Positions 1-9,847 are shown, counted from the stretch's first letter. The stretch: 64,000 nt of DNA from Acidobacteriota bacterium (GCA_013289765.1 JABCZI010000013.1:62001-126000); one strand, 5' to 3'. Numbers and translations: made by a program. Notes: a model not told the origin generated them from the sequence alone.

Positions 1-373
1 GTTGCGCCGCTTCAATGGCATCAGCCAATCGCCCGAGCGCCGCGCAGGTTTGATCCAGCGGAGCGGCGACCGTGGTGGGAAAGTAGCCGGTGACGCCATG
101 TTTAGTAAGAAATTTGTTCAGGTGCGGCAGGTCGGCAGCCGAAGCACGCATAACATCAAGGCCCGCGCCGCCATGCATGTGAATGTCGACGAAACCGGGC
201 GCAAGAATCGCATCGGGAAAATTTTGCGTAAGATCGATTTCGGTGGTATTTGCCGGAACTTCTCGTTGAGCCGAAGAAGAGATCTCAACGATCACCCCAT
301 CCTCAATAAAGACCAGTGGATGCTGTATTTCTTCCTGCGGCGTATAGAGACTTTGTGCGCGGAGAACGATCAT
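1..373 (-). CDS. nagA: N-acetylglucosamine-6-phosphate deacetylase, N-terminal part
   Basis: Only the first 124 residues lie in the window; the gene runs off the left edge. The product should deacetylate GlcNAc-6-phosphate to glucosamine-6-phosphate in the cytoplasm during amino-sugar and cell-wall recycling. The visible part has the small beta-sandwich start of amidohydrolases, then APGFVDIHMHGGAGLDVM, whose His65 and His67 form the metal-binding HxH motif. The text after it (HGVTGYFPTTVAAP) is also typical of NagA. The ATG at 373 is the first plausible start; no strong Shine-Dalgarno is visible. The family call is firm. Related amidohydrolases cannot be excluded without the C-terminal half. 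Confidence 0.85.
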   Translation of the reverse strand, partial: MIVLRAQSLYTPQEEIQHPLVFIEDGVIVEISSSAQREVPANTTEIDLTQNFPDAILAPGFVDIHMHGGAGLDVMRASAADLPHLNKFLTKHGVTGYFPTTVAAPLDQTCAALGRLADAIEAAQ

Positions 374-541
374 TTTACGTTTGGTCAGGTTTATTCAATC
401 TGGTTGCGTTCGATTGAATGCTTTAGTTTGCTGCCGCTGTCTTCGACGTATAGCTCAACTGTGTTCGCGCGGTCACGTGCGTCCTCAGTGTAACGCGAAA
501 AATAAGCGGATAAGGTCTTGCGATGTGTCGAATGTTGCGAA

Positions 542-550
542 TGTTATAAT
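542..550 (+). promoter_or_regulatory. extended -10 promoter of tRNA-Pro
   Basis: TGTTATAAT is a consensus -10 hexamer (545-550) with the TGN extension, 70 bases before the mature tRNA. No good -35 is seen at 16-18 bases, as expected for an extended -10 promoter. Transcription would start near 557, leaving a roughly 60-nt 5' leader for RNase P to remove. Confidence 0.5.
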
Positions 551-619
551 TAGAATGCCGGTCGACATGCGGAAAGCGACGCATGCGGAAGGCTTCCTAT
601 CTACCGTCCGCAGCACCGT

Positions 620-696
<77 letters not shown>

Positions 697-784
697 ATCT
701 TTTCAAGCACATAAACCCCGCTTCTGTTTTTCCGTCTCCATCAATGGTGTCGATTTTGTAGACGGTGCCGCACGAAGCAACGAA

Positions 785-2068
785 CTATGCGACTTCCCAT
801 CGCCGAGCCACTCTACGGGCGATTGCGAAGAGCGCGATGGCAATCGTAACGAGAACCAGAACCTGCGGCCAGAGATGAGAGATCGGCTCGTCCCGCCAGA
901 AGACTTTGGTAAACCCGTCAATTGCCCAAGCGTTGATGGTCAGTAAACCCGCCTTCTGCATCGCTTCCGGCATCAGGAAGCGTGGGAACATGCTGCCCCC
1001 AACGGACGACATAATAAGAATGACCAGCGTTGAGAGTGCGCCCAGTTGAGCGCGCGTGCGGCAGATGCTCGCCAGCAATATGCCGAAAGAGGCCACGGCT
1101 ACCGCTGTGCAGACGCCCATCACCACGAATCCCGGAATGTGCGACCAAAAGTCGAGCTTGAACACCGCCCATCCCCAAAGAAACATCACTACGAGTTGCG
1201 AGAAGGCCAGCAAAGAATTGTAAGTGATCTTGCCCAACAGCAGCGACGTCATGGTGACGCGCGAACTGAGCACACGGTCGAGCGTGCCGCTTTCGGCCTC
1301 GTCAAGCAATGCTCCCGCCGCGCCGCTCGCAGTGAAGAGCAGGAACATGACCCCAATGGCGGCGGCATAGAACGAAACCATGGGGTTGTTCTTGTTTTCG
1401 CCAACCACCGCTCGGGCGTTGACCGCAATAATTCCGCCTCCCTCGCTGCCAGAGACGGAAGTGGCCGAGCCGCTCTCTTGCCGTTGGCGCAGTTGACGGA
1501 TGCCTTCGTTCAACCGATCGCGCTGTTCCCGCGTTAGGCCGCCGGCAAATTGATCGAAGTATTTTGATCCCTGATCAGCCATCAGATCGGGCATCGACGT
1601 CATGGCAACTTTCTGGAGCAGGCCCGAGATCATTTGCGGCGCAACCATGTCGCTGCTGTCTTCGAGCAGTTGGATCGTCGGGCGATTTGTATCTGAGGGG
1701 ACAAACGAAATTGGGTTCTCGCCGAAACCGTGGGGGATGATTATGGCAACTGGCGCAACTCCCTCTTTGACTGCTATCTCAGCAGTCGCCGCGGTGTATT
1801 CAGGTTGTTCGACATCCTTGACAGGTTCAGGCCGACTCTTCACCACCAGCGAACCTTCCTGCTTCAGACCCTGAACCAGCCGCCCGGAAGCGCGGCTGTG
1901 ATCTTCGTCCACAACCAGCATATGAATCTTGGGCGTCGTGTCGCGGCGTCCGCCGAAGATAACAGCGAAAATGCTGAAGAAGACAACAGGCAAAATGAAA
2001 CTTAGGGAGAGCGCGCCCCTGTCGCGGCGCAGGGAAACCATGGCAGTGCGAATAATGGCGAACATCAA
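785..2068 (-). CDS. ABC-2 type transporter permease
   Basis: A 427-residue inner-membrane subunit of an ABC exporter, partner of the ATPase encoded just upstream. One helix near residues 20-42 is followed by a long non-membrane domain (about 43-225), then a group of five to six helices to the C-terminus. This is the layout of ABC-2/YhgE-like drug or lipid exporters. It begins with ATGATG inside the end of the ATPase gene (ATGA overlap at 2065-2068), so the pair is translationally coupled. The substrate cannot be told. The pair lies between tRNA-Pro and a tRNA remnant and may have arrived on an integrated element. Confidence 0.85.
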   Translation of the reverse strand: MMFAIIRTAMVSLRRDRGALSLSFILPVVFFSIFAVIFGGRRDTTPKIHMLVVDEDHSRASGRLVQGLKQEGSLVVKSRPEPVKDVEQPEYTAATAEIAVKEGVAPVAIIIPHGFGENPISFVPSDTNRPTIQLLEDSSDMVAPQMISGLLQKVAMTSMPDLMADQGSKYFDQFAGGLTREQRDRLNEGIRQLRQRQESGSATSVSGSEGGGIIAVNARAVVGENKNNPMVSFYAAAIGVMFLLFTASGAAGALLDEAESGTLDRVLSSRVTMTSLLLGKITYNSLLAFSQLVVMFLWGWAVFKLDFWSHIPGFVVMGVCTAVAVASFGILLASICRTRAQLGALSTLVILIMSSVGGSMFPRFLMPEAMQKAGLLTINAWAIDGFTKVFWRDEPISHLWPQVLVLVTIAIALFAIARRVARRWEVA

Positions 2069-3015
2069 TCGCGTAACTCCCTTCCTGTCAAATGAAGAAA
2101 GACCGATTCGAGATTCGGCTTGCGCAGTGACACATCAACCAATTCAAGCCCGGCCTTTGCCGAATCCTCAAGCAGGCTTGCAATCTCGACCGGATGCGCG
2201 ATCGTGAACTGCGCAATGCCATCGATCGTTTGGCCGCCGTGCGCGGCGACCCAGGGAACGACGCGGTCAGGCGAGCCGCCAAAATGCGCCAGCACTTGGC
2301 TGCGCGTGCCGAATGCGTCGCGGACGAGGTCGTCGCGCGTGCCGAGCGCGATGATCTTGCCATGATCGACGACGGCGATGCGGTCGCACAGACGCTCGGC
2401 TTCTTCCATGTAGTGCGTTGTGTAGATGAGCGACATGCCCTCGCCGCGTAGTTTCTCGATCATTTCGAAAATATGGTGGCGCGACTGCGGGTCTACGCCC
2501 ACGGTTGGTTCATCCATCAGAACCAGCTTCGGCTGTTGGATAAGGCCGGCTGCCATGTTAAGGCGGCGCTTCATCCCTCCCGAAAGGTTCTTGACCAGCT
2601 CATGAGCACGGTCGGCCAGGGTGGACCAATCGAGGCATCGGGCCACGGCCTGCCCAAGCACGGGACCGCCAAGCCCGTGATAACGGCCGAACGCTTGCAG
2701 GTTTTCGCGGCAGGTGAGCCTGGGATAGAGCGCCAGTTCCTGCGGGATCCATCCTAACGTCGAACGGGCGGCTGTCGAATCAGCCTTCGCCCCGAAAATT
2801 AGGATCGTGCCGGCATCGGGAATCACGCGGCCCACGATGCTGCGAATGAGCGTGCTTTTCCCGGCGCCGTTTGGGCCAAGCAGTCCCAGACATTCTCCGC
2901 TGCGCAGTTCGAGCGAGATGCCGTCAACGGCATTCACCTGGCCGAAGCGCTTTACCAGGGCCTCGATGCGCAACGGCAGGGATGAATTGCGATTCGTAAC
3001 GGTTGATGAGGACAA
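2065..3015 (-). CDS. ABC transporter ATP-binding protein
   Basis: A 316-residue ATPase of the drug-exporter (CcmA/DrrA-like) group. Walker A GPNGAGKST is at 47-55, the signature LSGGM at 144-148, Walker B LVLMDEP at 164-170 and the switch His at 201. About 85 further residues after the ATPase core resemble the accessory tail of DrrA-type proteins. No ATG fits; the TTG at 3015 is the best start because GAGGAAG lies about nine bases upstream in a tract free of other starts. It overlaps the permease by four bases and should energise it. Confidence 0.9.
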   Translation of the reverse strand: MSSSTVTNRNSSLPLRIEALVKRFGQVNAVDGISLELRSGECLGLLGPNGAGKSTLIRSIVGRVIPDAGTILIFGAKADSTAARSTLGWIPQELALYPRLTCRENLQAFGRYHGLGGPVLGQAVARCLDWSTLADRAHELVKNLSGGMKRRLNMAAGLIQQPKLVLMDEPTVGVDPQSRHHIFEMIEKLRGEGMSLIYTTHYMEEAERLCDRIAVVDHGKIIALGTRDDLVRDAFGTRSQVLAHFGGSPDRVVPWVAAHGGQTIDGIAQFTIAHPVEIASLLEDSAKAGLELVDVSLRKPNLESVFLHLTGRELRD

Positions 3016-3233
3016 TGTGTCTATCTTCCTCTTTGCACACCATCCTAACAGCCGTGCCCGTAAACTCGACGGTTGGAGTATTGCTCTCTGTACACCAAAA
3101 TATTTCCCCTTTCGCCTGTGATCTTCCAGGGCCCTCGTGCAAATAACAGTGTGGAAGGTGAAATCCTTATGGCGCTTACAACCAAGCGGAACAAACCAAA
3201 CAGATGACTACGCCAGCACTACAGTGATTGAAT

Positions 3234-3290
3234 CTGGTTCGGGCGCAGGGGGGTCGTAGGGTCGAAATCCTATTGCTCCGACCAATTTTT
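3234..3290 (+). pseudogene. decayed 3' half of tRNA-Pro(CGG), possible att-site remnant
   Basis: From CTGGTTCGGG onward this stretch follows the tRNA-Pro at 648-703 almost base for base: anticodon region, variable region AGGGGGGTCG, a T-loop-like GTCGAAATCC, and a 3' end GCTCCGACCAATTTTT. There are a few substitutions and two one-base insertions. The 5' half of a tRNA is absent, so it cannot be functional. A partial tRNA copy in direct orientation beyond neighbouring genes is the usual scar of tRNA-targeted integration. Similarity is judged by eye. Confidence 0.65.
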
Positions 3291-3325
3291 CACGGGCCGG
3301 CCAGGAAACATGGGTGTCAAATGAA

Positions 3326-5869
3326 TCACGATCCGGCGTAGAGCTGGAAGGGAGCCCAGTAGAATGGCTTGCGAAATGCGCCGCCAGAATGAAGCAAGGA
3401 AAGTTTGGCCGTGCGGAGGGCCGTGTCCGGACTTTTTCCGCGGTCCAACTCATCATAAAATTTATCCATGAGTTGACCGGTGGAAACGTCGCTCGCTTCC
3501 CATAAGGCAGCCACCACGTGGTGGGCGCCAGCTCGAAGAAAAGCCCATGAGAGACCTACCAGGCCTTCCCCCGAATACGCGCGAGTCCCAGCCCCGTAGC
3601 AGGCGGAGATCGTAACCAACTCGGCCCGCACGGGATGCTGAATAATGTCGCGGGCGTAAAGCTTGAAGTTCTTGTTTTCGCCGGTGTTTCTCGACAACAC
3701 GATGGCGGAGTCGAGCGGACTCAATCGGCTGGCCGTCCCGTGAGCGACAAAGTGGATATACGAAAATCGCTCCGCATTGCTCTCCAAGTATGCCGCCGGT
3801 GTAGCCTGATCGCCCTGAAAAACACGTTGCCGCTCAGCCGGGAAATGTCTTGCGATGCTCGTCATCTCGACTGCGGCGTTCGACAGTTCGGGATATTCCT
3901 GACTGGGTGCGACGGCATTTCCGAAGAGAAGCAGGCGGCGGGCGCGTTTCTCCTTTCCCGGGTGCGAGGAGGCCAGCAGTCGCAACGAAGTGGCGTTCGT
4001 GAGCGTGACGTCTTCAATCCAGTAGTGCAGCGCTGGTTCGGAGACAAGCAATGTCTCGAAATTCAGGTTGTTCAGCTTGCCATCCGGAATGATGATGACT
4101 CTTGTGTTCGCCGGCAAGAGATCACGCGCCGGAGCGACCAGCATCCGATAAAGCGAACCGCCAACGTCGGTAGCCGAGACGAGAACGTCTTGTGAACTGT
4201 CGAGGGCTCGATGATATTGTTCGAGCCAGCCTTCAATCTCCCCAGCGGCTGGAAGCGGAAACCACTGGATCGTTTTCGACGTGATCGCCCACAGGTGCGA
4301 GTGCTTCTCTCCCAGCCAATAGAACAAGATTGTGCCGCCTGCTTGCGAGGCGACTGCTTTGGCATCCAAGTGATCAAGCTGGGATGAGCTTCCTTTTTGA
4401 AGCATGCCTAATCCCTCGGCCAGGGTGCGCCCGCGGCTGAAGTCGGCGACCTGCAAGGCCTCGATCGTTCTACCTTGTGCAACGAGGAACTGGATGTAGT
4501 CGTCATAGATGCGCGCCGCATTGGTGAGAAAGGGTAGGCGTGAATCTTCGTGCTTTAGTTCGGAGCGGGCGGTTTCGAAAGTGGTGATCGCTGATCGATA
4601 CTGGAGATCGGCGAAATCGAAATGGCCTTCCTCTTCATAAAGCCGGGCGAGCGAGCGCTCCGCTTCCCACTTCAAGAACACTGGACAGTCGGGAGAATTC
4701 CCTACTTCGCGGAATGCATTCTCCGCCGTAGTAAGGTCGTGTAGCCGGGCGGCGACTCGTGCGTGAACCAGCAGTGGATAGACCTGGTCGCGCCCACGGT
4801 TATCCTCCCGCGCTTTGGCCAGCGCGTCGTCCGCAAAATGCTTTGCGTCATTCAAGTTCCCGGTTTGCTCGAAGAGGAAAGCCAGAGCGATCAGCGAATT
4901 GATGATGTCGTCCCTGCTGTTCGTCAGGCGTGCGAGTTTCAGCGACTGCCGGAAAGATCGTTCGGCGGTCGTGAAATCGTGGGCATCCATGTAGATGTAT
5001 CCGGCATTCGTAAGCCATTTCACCTGGTCGGTCACGTCCCCAAGCTTTTCGGCCTGTTGCGCGGCTTCGACGAACATTTCCAAGGCCCGCTCAAGCTCTC
5101 CAAGTTTGTAGTAAGCCCATCCCATGTTTCCCAGGGCGGCTTGAGCAAGATCGGCCGAGCCTCGATCGAGGGATATCCGCCGGGCCGCGCTAGCCCAGTC
5201 GAGCGCCTCATCAAAGTGCGCTTGTTCGTCCGCAGACCAACTCAGATCCAGCAACGTGTTGGCTTCCCAGGATGAGTCGCCACTTGCGCGCGAAGCGATG
5301 AGAACCCGTTCGAAGAAAGTTTGCGCCTGGGCATAGCGGCCGCGGTCCATTTCCAAGACTCCACGCGCGCCGACCACGTCTGCGCAGACGGGAAAGTCAG
5401 TAGCTGTGCAGAGCTCCTCGGCCTGCTGTAAAGTCTGATCCGCCTCGGTGAACTTGTGCAAGGCAGCGTAGATCAGGCCTTCCCATCTTAGTTTCTGAAT
5501 AGCCAATTCGCCCGAGGGTAGCGGGGCAGTTTCGGAAGCAAGTACTTGCAGCGCGTCGCCATTCAGGCCCCGCCGATACAATGCTCTGGCTCGAAGGATG
5601 GTGAATTTCCAAGCCCACTCAGGGCTCGCAGTATGGAAGTTCTTGTATCCTTTCTCCGCGTCATTCGCGGCGAGAGTCATATCACCGTGCCGGAAAATCT
5701 GCAGGGCATGGTCATATGCCGCTTGCGGGTCCCGGTGCCGGGAGCAACCCGTTAGGCAGGAGACGGCGCAGGAGACAGCAAAGAACAGCATGAGCACACT
5801 CGATGCCTTGACCCAGGCCCGCGCCCGCGATTCCTGCTGGTCGCATCGATGTTGACGAAGGGAAAGCAT
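3326..5869 (-). CDS. TPR-repeat lipoprotein with C-terminal CHAT (caspase-like) domain
   Basis: An 847-residue protein from the ATG at 5869. A start at 5935 is possible, but the lipoprotein signal then lies too far inside. The N-terminus is basic, then hydrophobic, ending CLTGCSRH, a plausible lipobox. Tetratricopeptide-like helices fill roughly 40-450 (for example ALGNMGWAYYKLGELERALE). The last ~300 residues form a CHAT domain with the His of HFVAHG (His710) and the Cys of TISACYGAG (Cys757), the dyad of caspase/separase-fold proteases, and the closing motif FYWAPFQLYA. CHAT-TPR proteins cut or scaffold protein partners; the substrate is unknown. No CRISPR or gasdermin gene is adjacent. Confidence 0.85.
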   Translation of the reverse strand: MLSLRQHRCDQQESRARAWVKASSVLMLFFAVSCAVSCLTGCSRHRDPQAAYDHALQIFRHGDMTLAANDAEKGYKNFHTASPEWAWKFTILRARALYRRGLNGDALQVLASETAPLPSGELAIQKLRWEGLIYAALHKFTEADQTLQQAEELCTATDFPVCADVVGARGVLEMDRGRYAQAQTFFERVLIASRASGDSSWEANTLLDLSWSADEQAHFDEALDWASAARRISLDRGSADLAQAALGNMGWAYYKLGELERALEMFVEAAQQAEKLGDVTDQVKWLTNAGYIYMDAHDFTTAERSFRQSLKLARLTNSRDDIINSLIALAFLFEQTGNLNDAKHFADDALAKAREDNRGRDQVYPLLVHARVAARLHDLTTAENAFREVGNSPDCPVFLKWEAERSLARLYEEEGHFDFADLQYRSAITTFETARSELKHEDSRLPFLTNAARIYDDYIQFLVAQGRTIEALQVADFSRGRTLAEGLGMLQKGSSSQLDHLDAKAVASQAGGTILFYWLGEKHSHLWAITSKTIQWFPLPAAGEIEGWLEQYHRALDSSQDVLVSATDVGGSLYRMLVAPARDLLPANTRVIIIPDGKLNNLNFETLLVSEPALHYWIEDVTLTNATSLRLLASSHPGKEKRARRLLLFGNAVAPSQEYPELSNAAVEMTSIARHFPAERQRVFQGDQATPAAYLESNAERFSYIHFVAHGTASRLSPLDSAIVLSRNTGENKNFKLYARDIIQHPVRAELVTISACYGAGTRAYSGEGLVGLSWAFLRAGAHHVVAALWEASDVSTGQLMDKFYDELDRGKSPDTALRTAKLSLLHSGGAFRKPFYWAPFQLYAGS

Positions 5870-6076
5870 GTCTTTGATCGTCGCAGGATGATCGTCGCAG
5901 GATTTTAACTTGAATCCTGCGAACCTGATGTGCAATTCACCGAACCGCAGCGCTTGGATGCGTTTGTGTGGTTCGTGTTCCTACTGTTTTCTGCTGAATA
6001 ATGGTGACAGTGCGGCGAGGATCAGGGCCCCAGGTTCAGCGTGGCCTGTCTGGTTTAGCAGTCGATACGAACAAAA

Positions 6077-6109
6077 AGAACCGCGGCCTTGAGCCACGGT
6101 TCTCTTTTT
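6077..6109 (-). terminator. rho-independent terminator, probably bidirectional
   Basis: Eleven-base arms AGAACCGCGGC (6077-6087) and GCCACGGTTCT (6093-6103) pair with one G-T and have a five-base loop. A T tract follows on either strand (TTTTTG on minus, CTTTTTC on plus). It closes the H1-like gene at 6122. Confidence 0.8.
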
Positions 6110-6121
6110 CCAACGGCTGGC

Positions 6122-6523
6122 TTAACGGCGGCCCTTTTTTGCTTTCTTCTTTGCCTTCTTCGCAGGCCTCTTGGCAGCTTTCTTCTTTGCGGGTTTCCTG
6201 GCGGCCTTCTTAGGTTTCTTGGCAGCCTTTTTCTTGGCCGGGGCTTTCTTAGCTGGCGCTTTCTTTTTGGCCGCGGGCTTGGCAGGGGGCTTCCTTGCTC
6301 CGCCACCACCGCCCCCGGAAGGAGCAGCAGGTTTGGGTTTGGGTGCGGCGGGAGGAGTCGAAGGCACCGCAGGCTCGCCCATCTCGGGTTCGGGCACGCC
6401 CGCTTCCTCCTCTTCTTCCTCTTCCTCTTCGAAATCTTCTTCCAGCGACTCGCTGTAAGCGCCGGTGTCACCGAATTCTTCTTCATCATCACGTGCGTAA
6501 AGCGTGGGATCGTAGAACGTCAT
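6122..6523 (-). CDS. histone H1-like Lys/Ala/Pro-rich protein with acidic N-terminus
   Basis: A 133-residue low-complexity protein in two opposite halves. Residues 1-55 are strongly acidic, with a run of ten Glu near 31-40. After a Pro/Gly linker, residues 78-133 consist of repeats of the PAKK/AKKAP type and contain about 30 Lys or Arg. The tail resembles eukaryotic H1 tails and bacterial HctA/AlgP-type proteins, which bind DNA without sequence preference. The acidic half could shield the tail or bind partners; that is inference. The ATG at 6523 has AGGAGG seven bases upstream. It stands alone and ends in its own terminator. Confidence 0.8.
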   Translation of the reverse strand: MTFYDPTLYARDDEEEFGDTGAYSESLEEDFEEEEEEEEEAGVPEPEMGEPAVPSTPPAAPKPKPAAPSGGGGGGARKPPAKPAAKKKAPAKKAPAKKKAAKKPKKAARKPAKKKAAKRPAKKAKKKAKKGRR

Positions 6524-6985
6524 TGCTCCTCCTGATGTTGGGCGTCCGGGCGCAAGCCGCGCAAGGACGCCGGGAACTGGAAATTAAAAGACCACCAGTA
6601 AAACTTTGTGCTGGAACGGCGCGCGATTATAGCACGACGTTTAATGCAGGCTGCAAAGACTGAAATCACATCCTGCCTGCTTATCCTGTTACCACACGGG
6701 ACTGCGGAATGGAAGAAGATTCGGCGAGGCATAGCTCAAAATCTGTTGTATGCATGTTATGCCCGCAGCATCCGGCAAACGTCTTCTGGAAAAGGAAGGG
6801 GGAGCCCTTTGAACTTCCACGTGGGGCACCGAGGGCGTGTTCGGCGTCTTGGGGGCCCGTGTTCGGGGAAGTCAGCCTTGAGCGGGTTCACGAGGAAGAT
6901 TCACGGCTATATCGGATGACAGGCAGATTAAAGGTGGGTAAAGAAGGCCTGAGATTTCGGCGAAGGCAGTCAGGGGCGGAATTTT
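6524..6985. other. 462-bp intergenic region, no supported gene
   Basis: Between the H1-like gene and the 3' end of mltD. A plus-strand frame opening with ATG at 6709 carries one CxxC pair but overlaps mltD by 86 bases, has no Shine-Dalgarno and resembles nothing I know. A mature RNA is possible in this space but I see no recognisable fold. Confidence 0.4.
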
Positions 6986-9001
6986 CTATTGGCTCGGCTG
7001 CACAACCAGAATCATTCCGGGTTTCAGCGTGGCGATGTTGCCATTGTTGCGTTTCAGGGCTGCAACCGTAGTCTTGTAGGTCGTGGCGATTGAGTACAGA
7101 GTTTCGCCGGACTTTACCTTATGGCGAAGAACGCTGGCCGGCTGCGAGCTTTCTTCGTCTTCGGCGCTTGCAGGCTTGCTCGCAGGAGTCGAAGCCACTT
7201 GCGTGGTCTTACCGGGGCGCGCATTTGGGTGCGCGGACGACTTGGATTTGGCCGAAACCCCATCGCTAGAGGGGCTAACCGGCAGATGCAGCGCCAGCAC
7301 TCTGCGTCCGCGGAGGCTGTCGCCGCCATGCAAACCGTTCCAGCGGCGCACCATTTGTGCCGAGACACCGAAGTTCTCGGCAACGGTCTCGACGGTATCT
7401 CCTTTGCGAACCTTGTAGCGGGTAATCCGGCGCGCGTACGTGGCGTTATCGCTGAAGGGATGCTTGCCAGCCGCGACCGGGATGATTACCTTGGCGCCAG
7501 CTTCCAGTTCCGTCCCATCGAGATGATTCGCGGTCACAATCGACTTGACCGGCACATGATACGCCCGCGAAAGAGAAGCGACAGTATCGCCCGTCTGAAC
7601 TTGGTGATAGCGCCACCACAGCCGCATGTCCTTGGGAACTTCGGCGATGGCAGTTTGATAACGAGCCTTGCTGCCAAGCGGGAGGTGCAACTCGAACGTG
7701 CCTTCCCGCGGAGTTGTCAGTCGGAGCAGGCTAGGATTCAGTTCCTGCATCTGAGCCTGAGTCGCGTCCACACACTCCGCTACCAGCCGCAGATCCACGG
7801 GATAGCTGATATTGACTGAGTCGTAGTTCGTCGGCTCATCCATGGAGACATCATCAAAACCATACTGCGACAGATTCTTGGTCATGATCGTCACAGCCAG
7901 GATGATGGGAACGTAATTCCGCGTTTCCTTGGGCAGAACGTTGCGCCGGTAGAGCTCCCAGAAATCGGCGTAACCGGTGCGCCGAACCGCAGCCTGCACC
8001 GTGCCAGGGCCTGAGTTATAAGCGGCCATGGCGAGGTACCAGTCCCCGAACTGAGCATAGAGGTCTCGCAGATGGCGGGCGGCGGCGCGCGTGGACTTCT
8101 CGGGATCCTGGCGATCGTCCACCCACATGCTGTGGTGCAGTCCGTAACCCCGCGCCCGGCTGCCCATGAATTGCCATATACCGCGAGCGCCGACGCGAGA
8201 AACAGCCAGAGGATGAAAACCCGACTCGGCCTGAGCCAGGTAGATCAAATCCTGCGGGACACCCTCTTCCTTCAAAATCTTCACCATCATGTCGTGGTAG
8301 CGGCCGGAGCGCGCGAAGGCGTGCTCGAAGGTGCCGCGTCCACGATTGGAAAAGTAACTGATATAGCCGGCCACCTGGTCGGTCATCATTAGGGGCAAGT
8401 CGGAGTGGGTCAACTTCAGATCGGCCTGCGCCTTGGCTTTTAACTTGGGGTCAGCCGTGGGAGTAATGCCGTTGGTTTCGTCAATCGGAGCGGGCTCGGA
8501 CTGCTGCGCATCGGAGTCGGAAGCCAACCCTCCCAGATCCAAATGGTCGATGCCTGCCACGATACGATCAAATTCCGCTTCGAGACGGTCATCGGAGCGA
8601 ATGTCAAGGTTGCTGCCCAGCAATGCGTTAATGGCGTTGTCGAAATCCTCTTTCGCGACGTCGTTCTGCCCGGCGTGAAAAGCGTCCAATCCCGCCTGGT
8701 ACTGCTTCTCAGCGCGGGTGACCAGAGCGCCGACCGCATCGGATTCGGGTGCCGGCGAAATAGAAGGAGTCTTGTTCTCAGTCGCAGTCTCTACCGGCGC
8801 CGGCTTCGGAGCGACTACTTGCGGGGGAGCCGGACTGGCCTGCGGGGGCTGCGGAGCGGGAGCTTTGGATGTTAGAGCCGGTGCGGTCTTGGCCTTTGCC
8901 GATAGCACTGGAGCTGGCTTCTTTGCCGACTGGCAAGAGGCAGCGGTCAAGGCAAGGCCGGCCAGCATCGCGATCCGCATTTGGAGTTTTGCAACTCGCA
9001 T
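6986..9001 (-). CDS. mltD: membrane-bound lytic murein transglycosylase D with three LysM domains
   Basis: A 671-residue lipoprotein. The signal ends LTAASC (Cys23). A Pro/Ala-rich spacer runs to about 90 and a helical segment to about 150. The SLT domain spans about 240-375, with catalytic Glu259 in AQAESGF plus GIWQFM and AYNSGPG motifs. LysM domains lie at about 465-508, 528-572 and 626-668. It cleaves peptidoglycan strands to 1,6-anhydro-muropeptides while the LysM units hold the glycan. Lipid attachment and SLT-LysM order are typical of MltD. It is convergent with nothing nearby and seems monocistronic. Confidence 0.93.
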   Translation of the reverse strand: MRVAKLQMRIAMLAGLALTAASCQSAKKPAPVLSAKAKTAPALTSKAPAPQPPQASPAPPQVVAPKPAPVETATENKTPSISPAPESDAVGALVTRAEKQYQAGLDAFHAGQNDVAKEDFDNAINALLGSNLDIRSDDRLEAEFDRIVAGIDHLDLGGLASDSDAQQSEPAPIDETNGITPTADPKLKAKAQADLKLTHSDLPLMMTDQVAGYISYFSNRGRGTFEHAFARSGRYHDMMVKILKEEGVPQDLIYLAQAESGFHPLAVSRVGARGIWQFMGSRARGYGLHHSMWVDDRQDPEKSTRAAARHLRDLYAQFGDWYLAMAAYNSGPGTVQAAVRRTGYADFWELYRRNVLPKETRNYVPIILAVTIMTKNLSQYGFDDVSMDEPTNYDSVNISYPVDLRLVAECVDATQAQMQELNPSLLRLTTPREGTFELHLPLGSKARYQTAIAEVPKDMRLWWRYHQVQTGDTVASLSRAYHVPVKSIVTANHLDGTELEAGAKVIIPVAAGKHPFSDNATYARRITRYKVRKGDTVETVAENFGVSAQMVRRWNGLHGGDSLRGRRVLALHLPVSPSSDGVSAKSKSSAHPNARPGKTTQVASTPASKPASAEDEESSQPASVLRHKVKSGETLYSIATTYKTTVAALKRNNGNIATLKPGMILVVQPSQ

Positions 9002-9245
9002 ATTTTTCTATGAGATACGGATTGCGTCGCTGCTTCACTCGCCGCAGAATTCTATCAAAATCCTACCCCGAGCTCCGCCTTGGGTCAACGCCCAAAAAGA
9101 TACCCAGCGTTACTTTCGGCATCGGTCCCGACAGTTACCGGCTAAGAGCTTAAACCGCAAGACCCCGCCATTCAGACGGCGAAAGCTCGAGAAAGGTTTG
9201 AAAATCGGCGAACTGACGCGGCCGGTTGACCCGGCGAGCGGCTGC

Positions 9246-9683
9246 TCAGACGCGCCAGTAGTCGGGCCGCCAAGTCTGGATCGCTTTTTTTATATCCGCC
9301 CGCGAGAGTTTTTCGGAAAGCGCCCGCGCGGTCAGGGCGGACACTTCCGTATCCGAGGCGAAACGCAGTGCGATGAGTTGACCTTCGGTTAATTCGGGAA
9401 TGCGAGAGCGCAACGGCTCCGGCAAGAGCGCCTTCAATCGGAGTGTTTCTTCCAGCCGGATCACGCGATCCTGCACCCTCAGCGAATACGTGCGAATTTT
9501 TGACACCGCCGTTGCCAGCGCCACCGCTACCACGAACATCAGCGCCGTATGCCATCCCGGACGCCAGATGAAGTGAACCATGCCGGCAATTGCTAACAGG
9601 AGAAAGACCGGCACCACAAAGAAGTGATAGGACGGATCAAGACGAGAGTGGTTGGCGAAGGTCTGGGGCTTTTTTTCTGGCAT
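9246..9683 (-). CDS. small two-helix membrane protein, DUF6526-like
   Basis: A 145-residue protein. It opens with a short polar N-terminus, then two close helices (about 20-38 and 44-60), then a conserved-looking cytoplasmic part: RLEETLRLKALLP, LTEGQLIALRFASDTEV, and an ending rich in basic and Trp residues. This pattern fits the uncharacterised DUF6526 family found in acidobacteria and Bacteroidetes. AGGAGA lies a few bases before the ATG at 9683. The function is unknown and the neighbours give no clue. Confidence 0.7.
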   Translation of the reverse strand: MPEKKPQTFANHSRLDPSYHFFVVPVFLLLAIAGMVHFIWRPGWHTALMFVVAVALATAVSKIRTYSLRVQDRVIRLEETLRLKALLPEPLRSRIPELTEGQLIALRFASDTEVSALTARALSEKLSRADIKKAIQTWRPDYWRV

Positions 9684-9847
9684 TCAGAAATTCTCCTGGG
9701 AAGCGTCAGCCCACGAATTTATACCCCAAACCGGGAACCGTCAAAATCAATTGCGAGAGCGTGCTGAACGGCTGGTGACGGTCTTGGCCCGGTTCTCCGA
9801 CAGGTAAGCCATTTCCACGAATCGTTGACCTTGGATTACACTTCGAA

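Noticed and set aside
3208-3456. Minus-strand frame over the tRNA remnant
   Set aside because: It crosses the pseudo-tRNA and the end of the CHAT gene in another frame.
6709-7071. Plus-strand frame of 120 codons with CxxC near its start
   Set aside because: It overlaps mltD on the other strand, has no Shine-Dalgarno, and its second half is antisense to a LysM domain.
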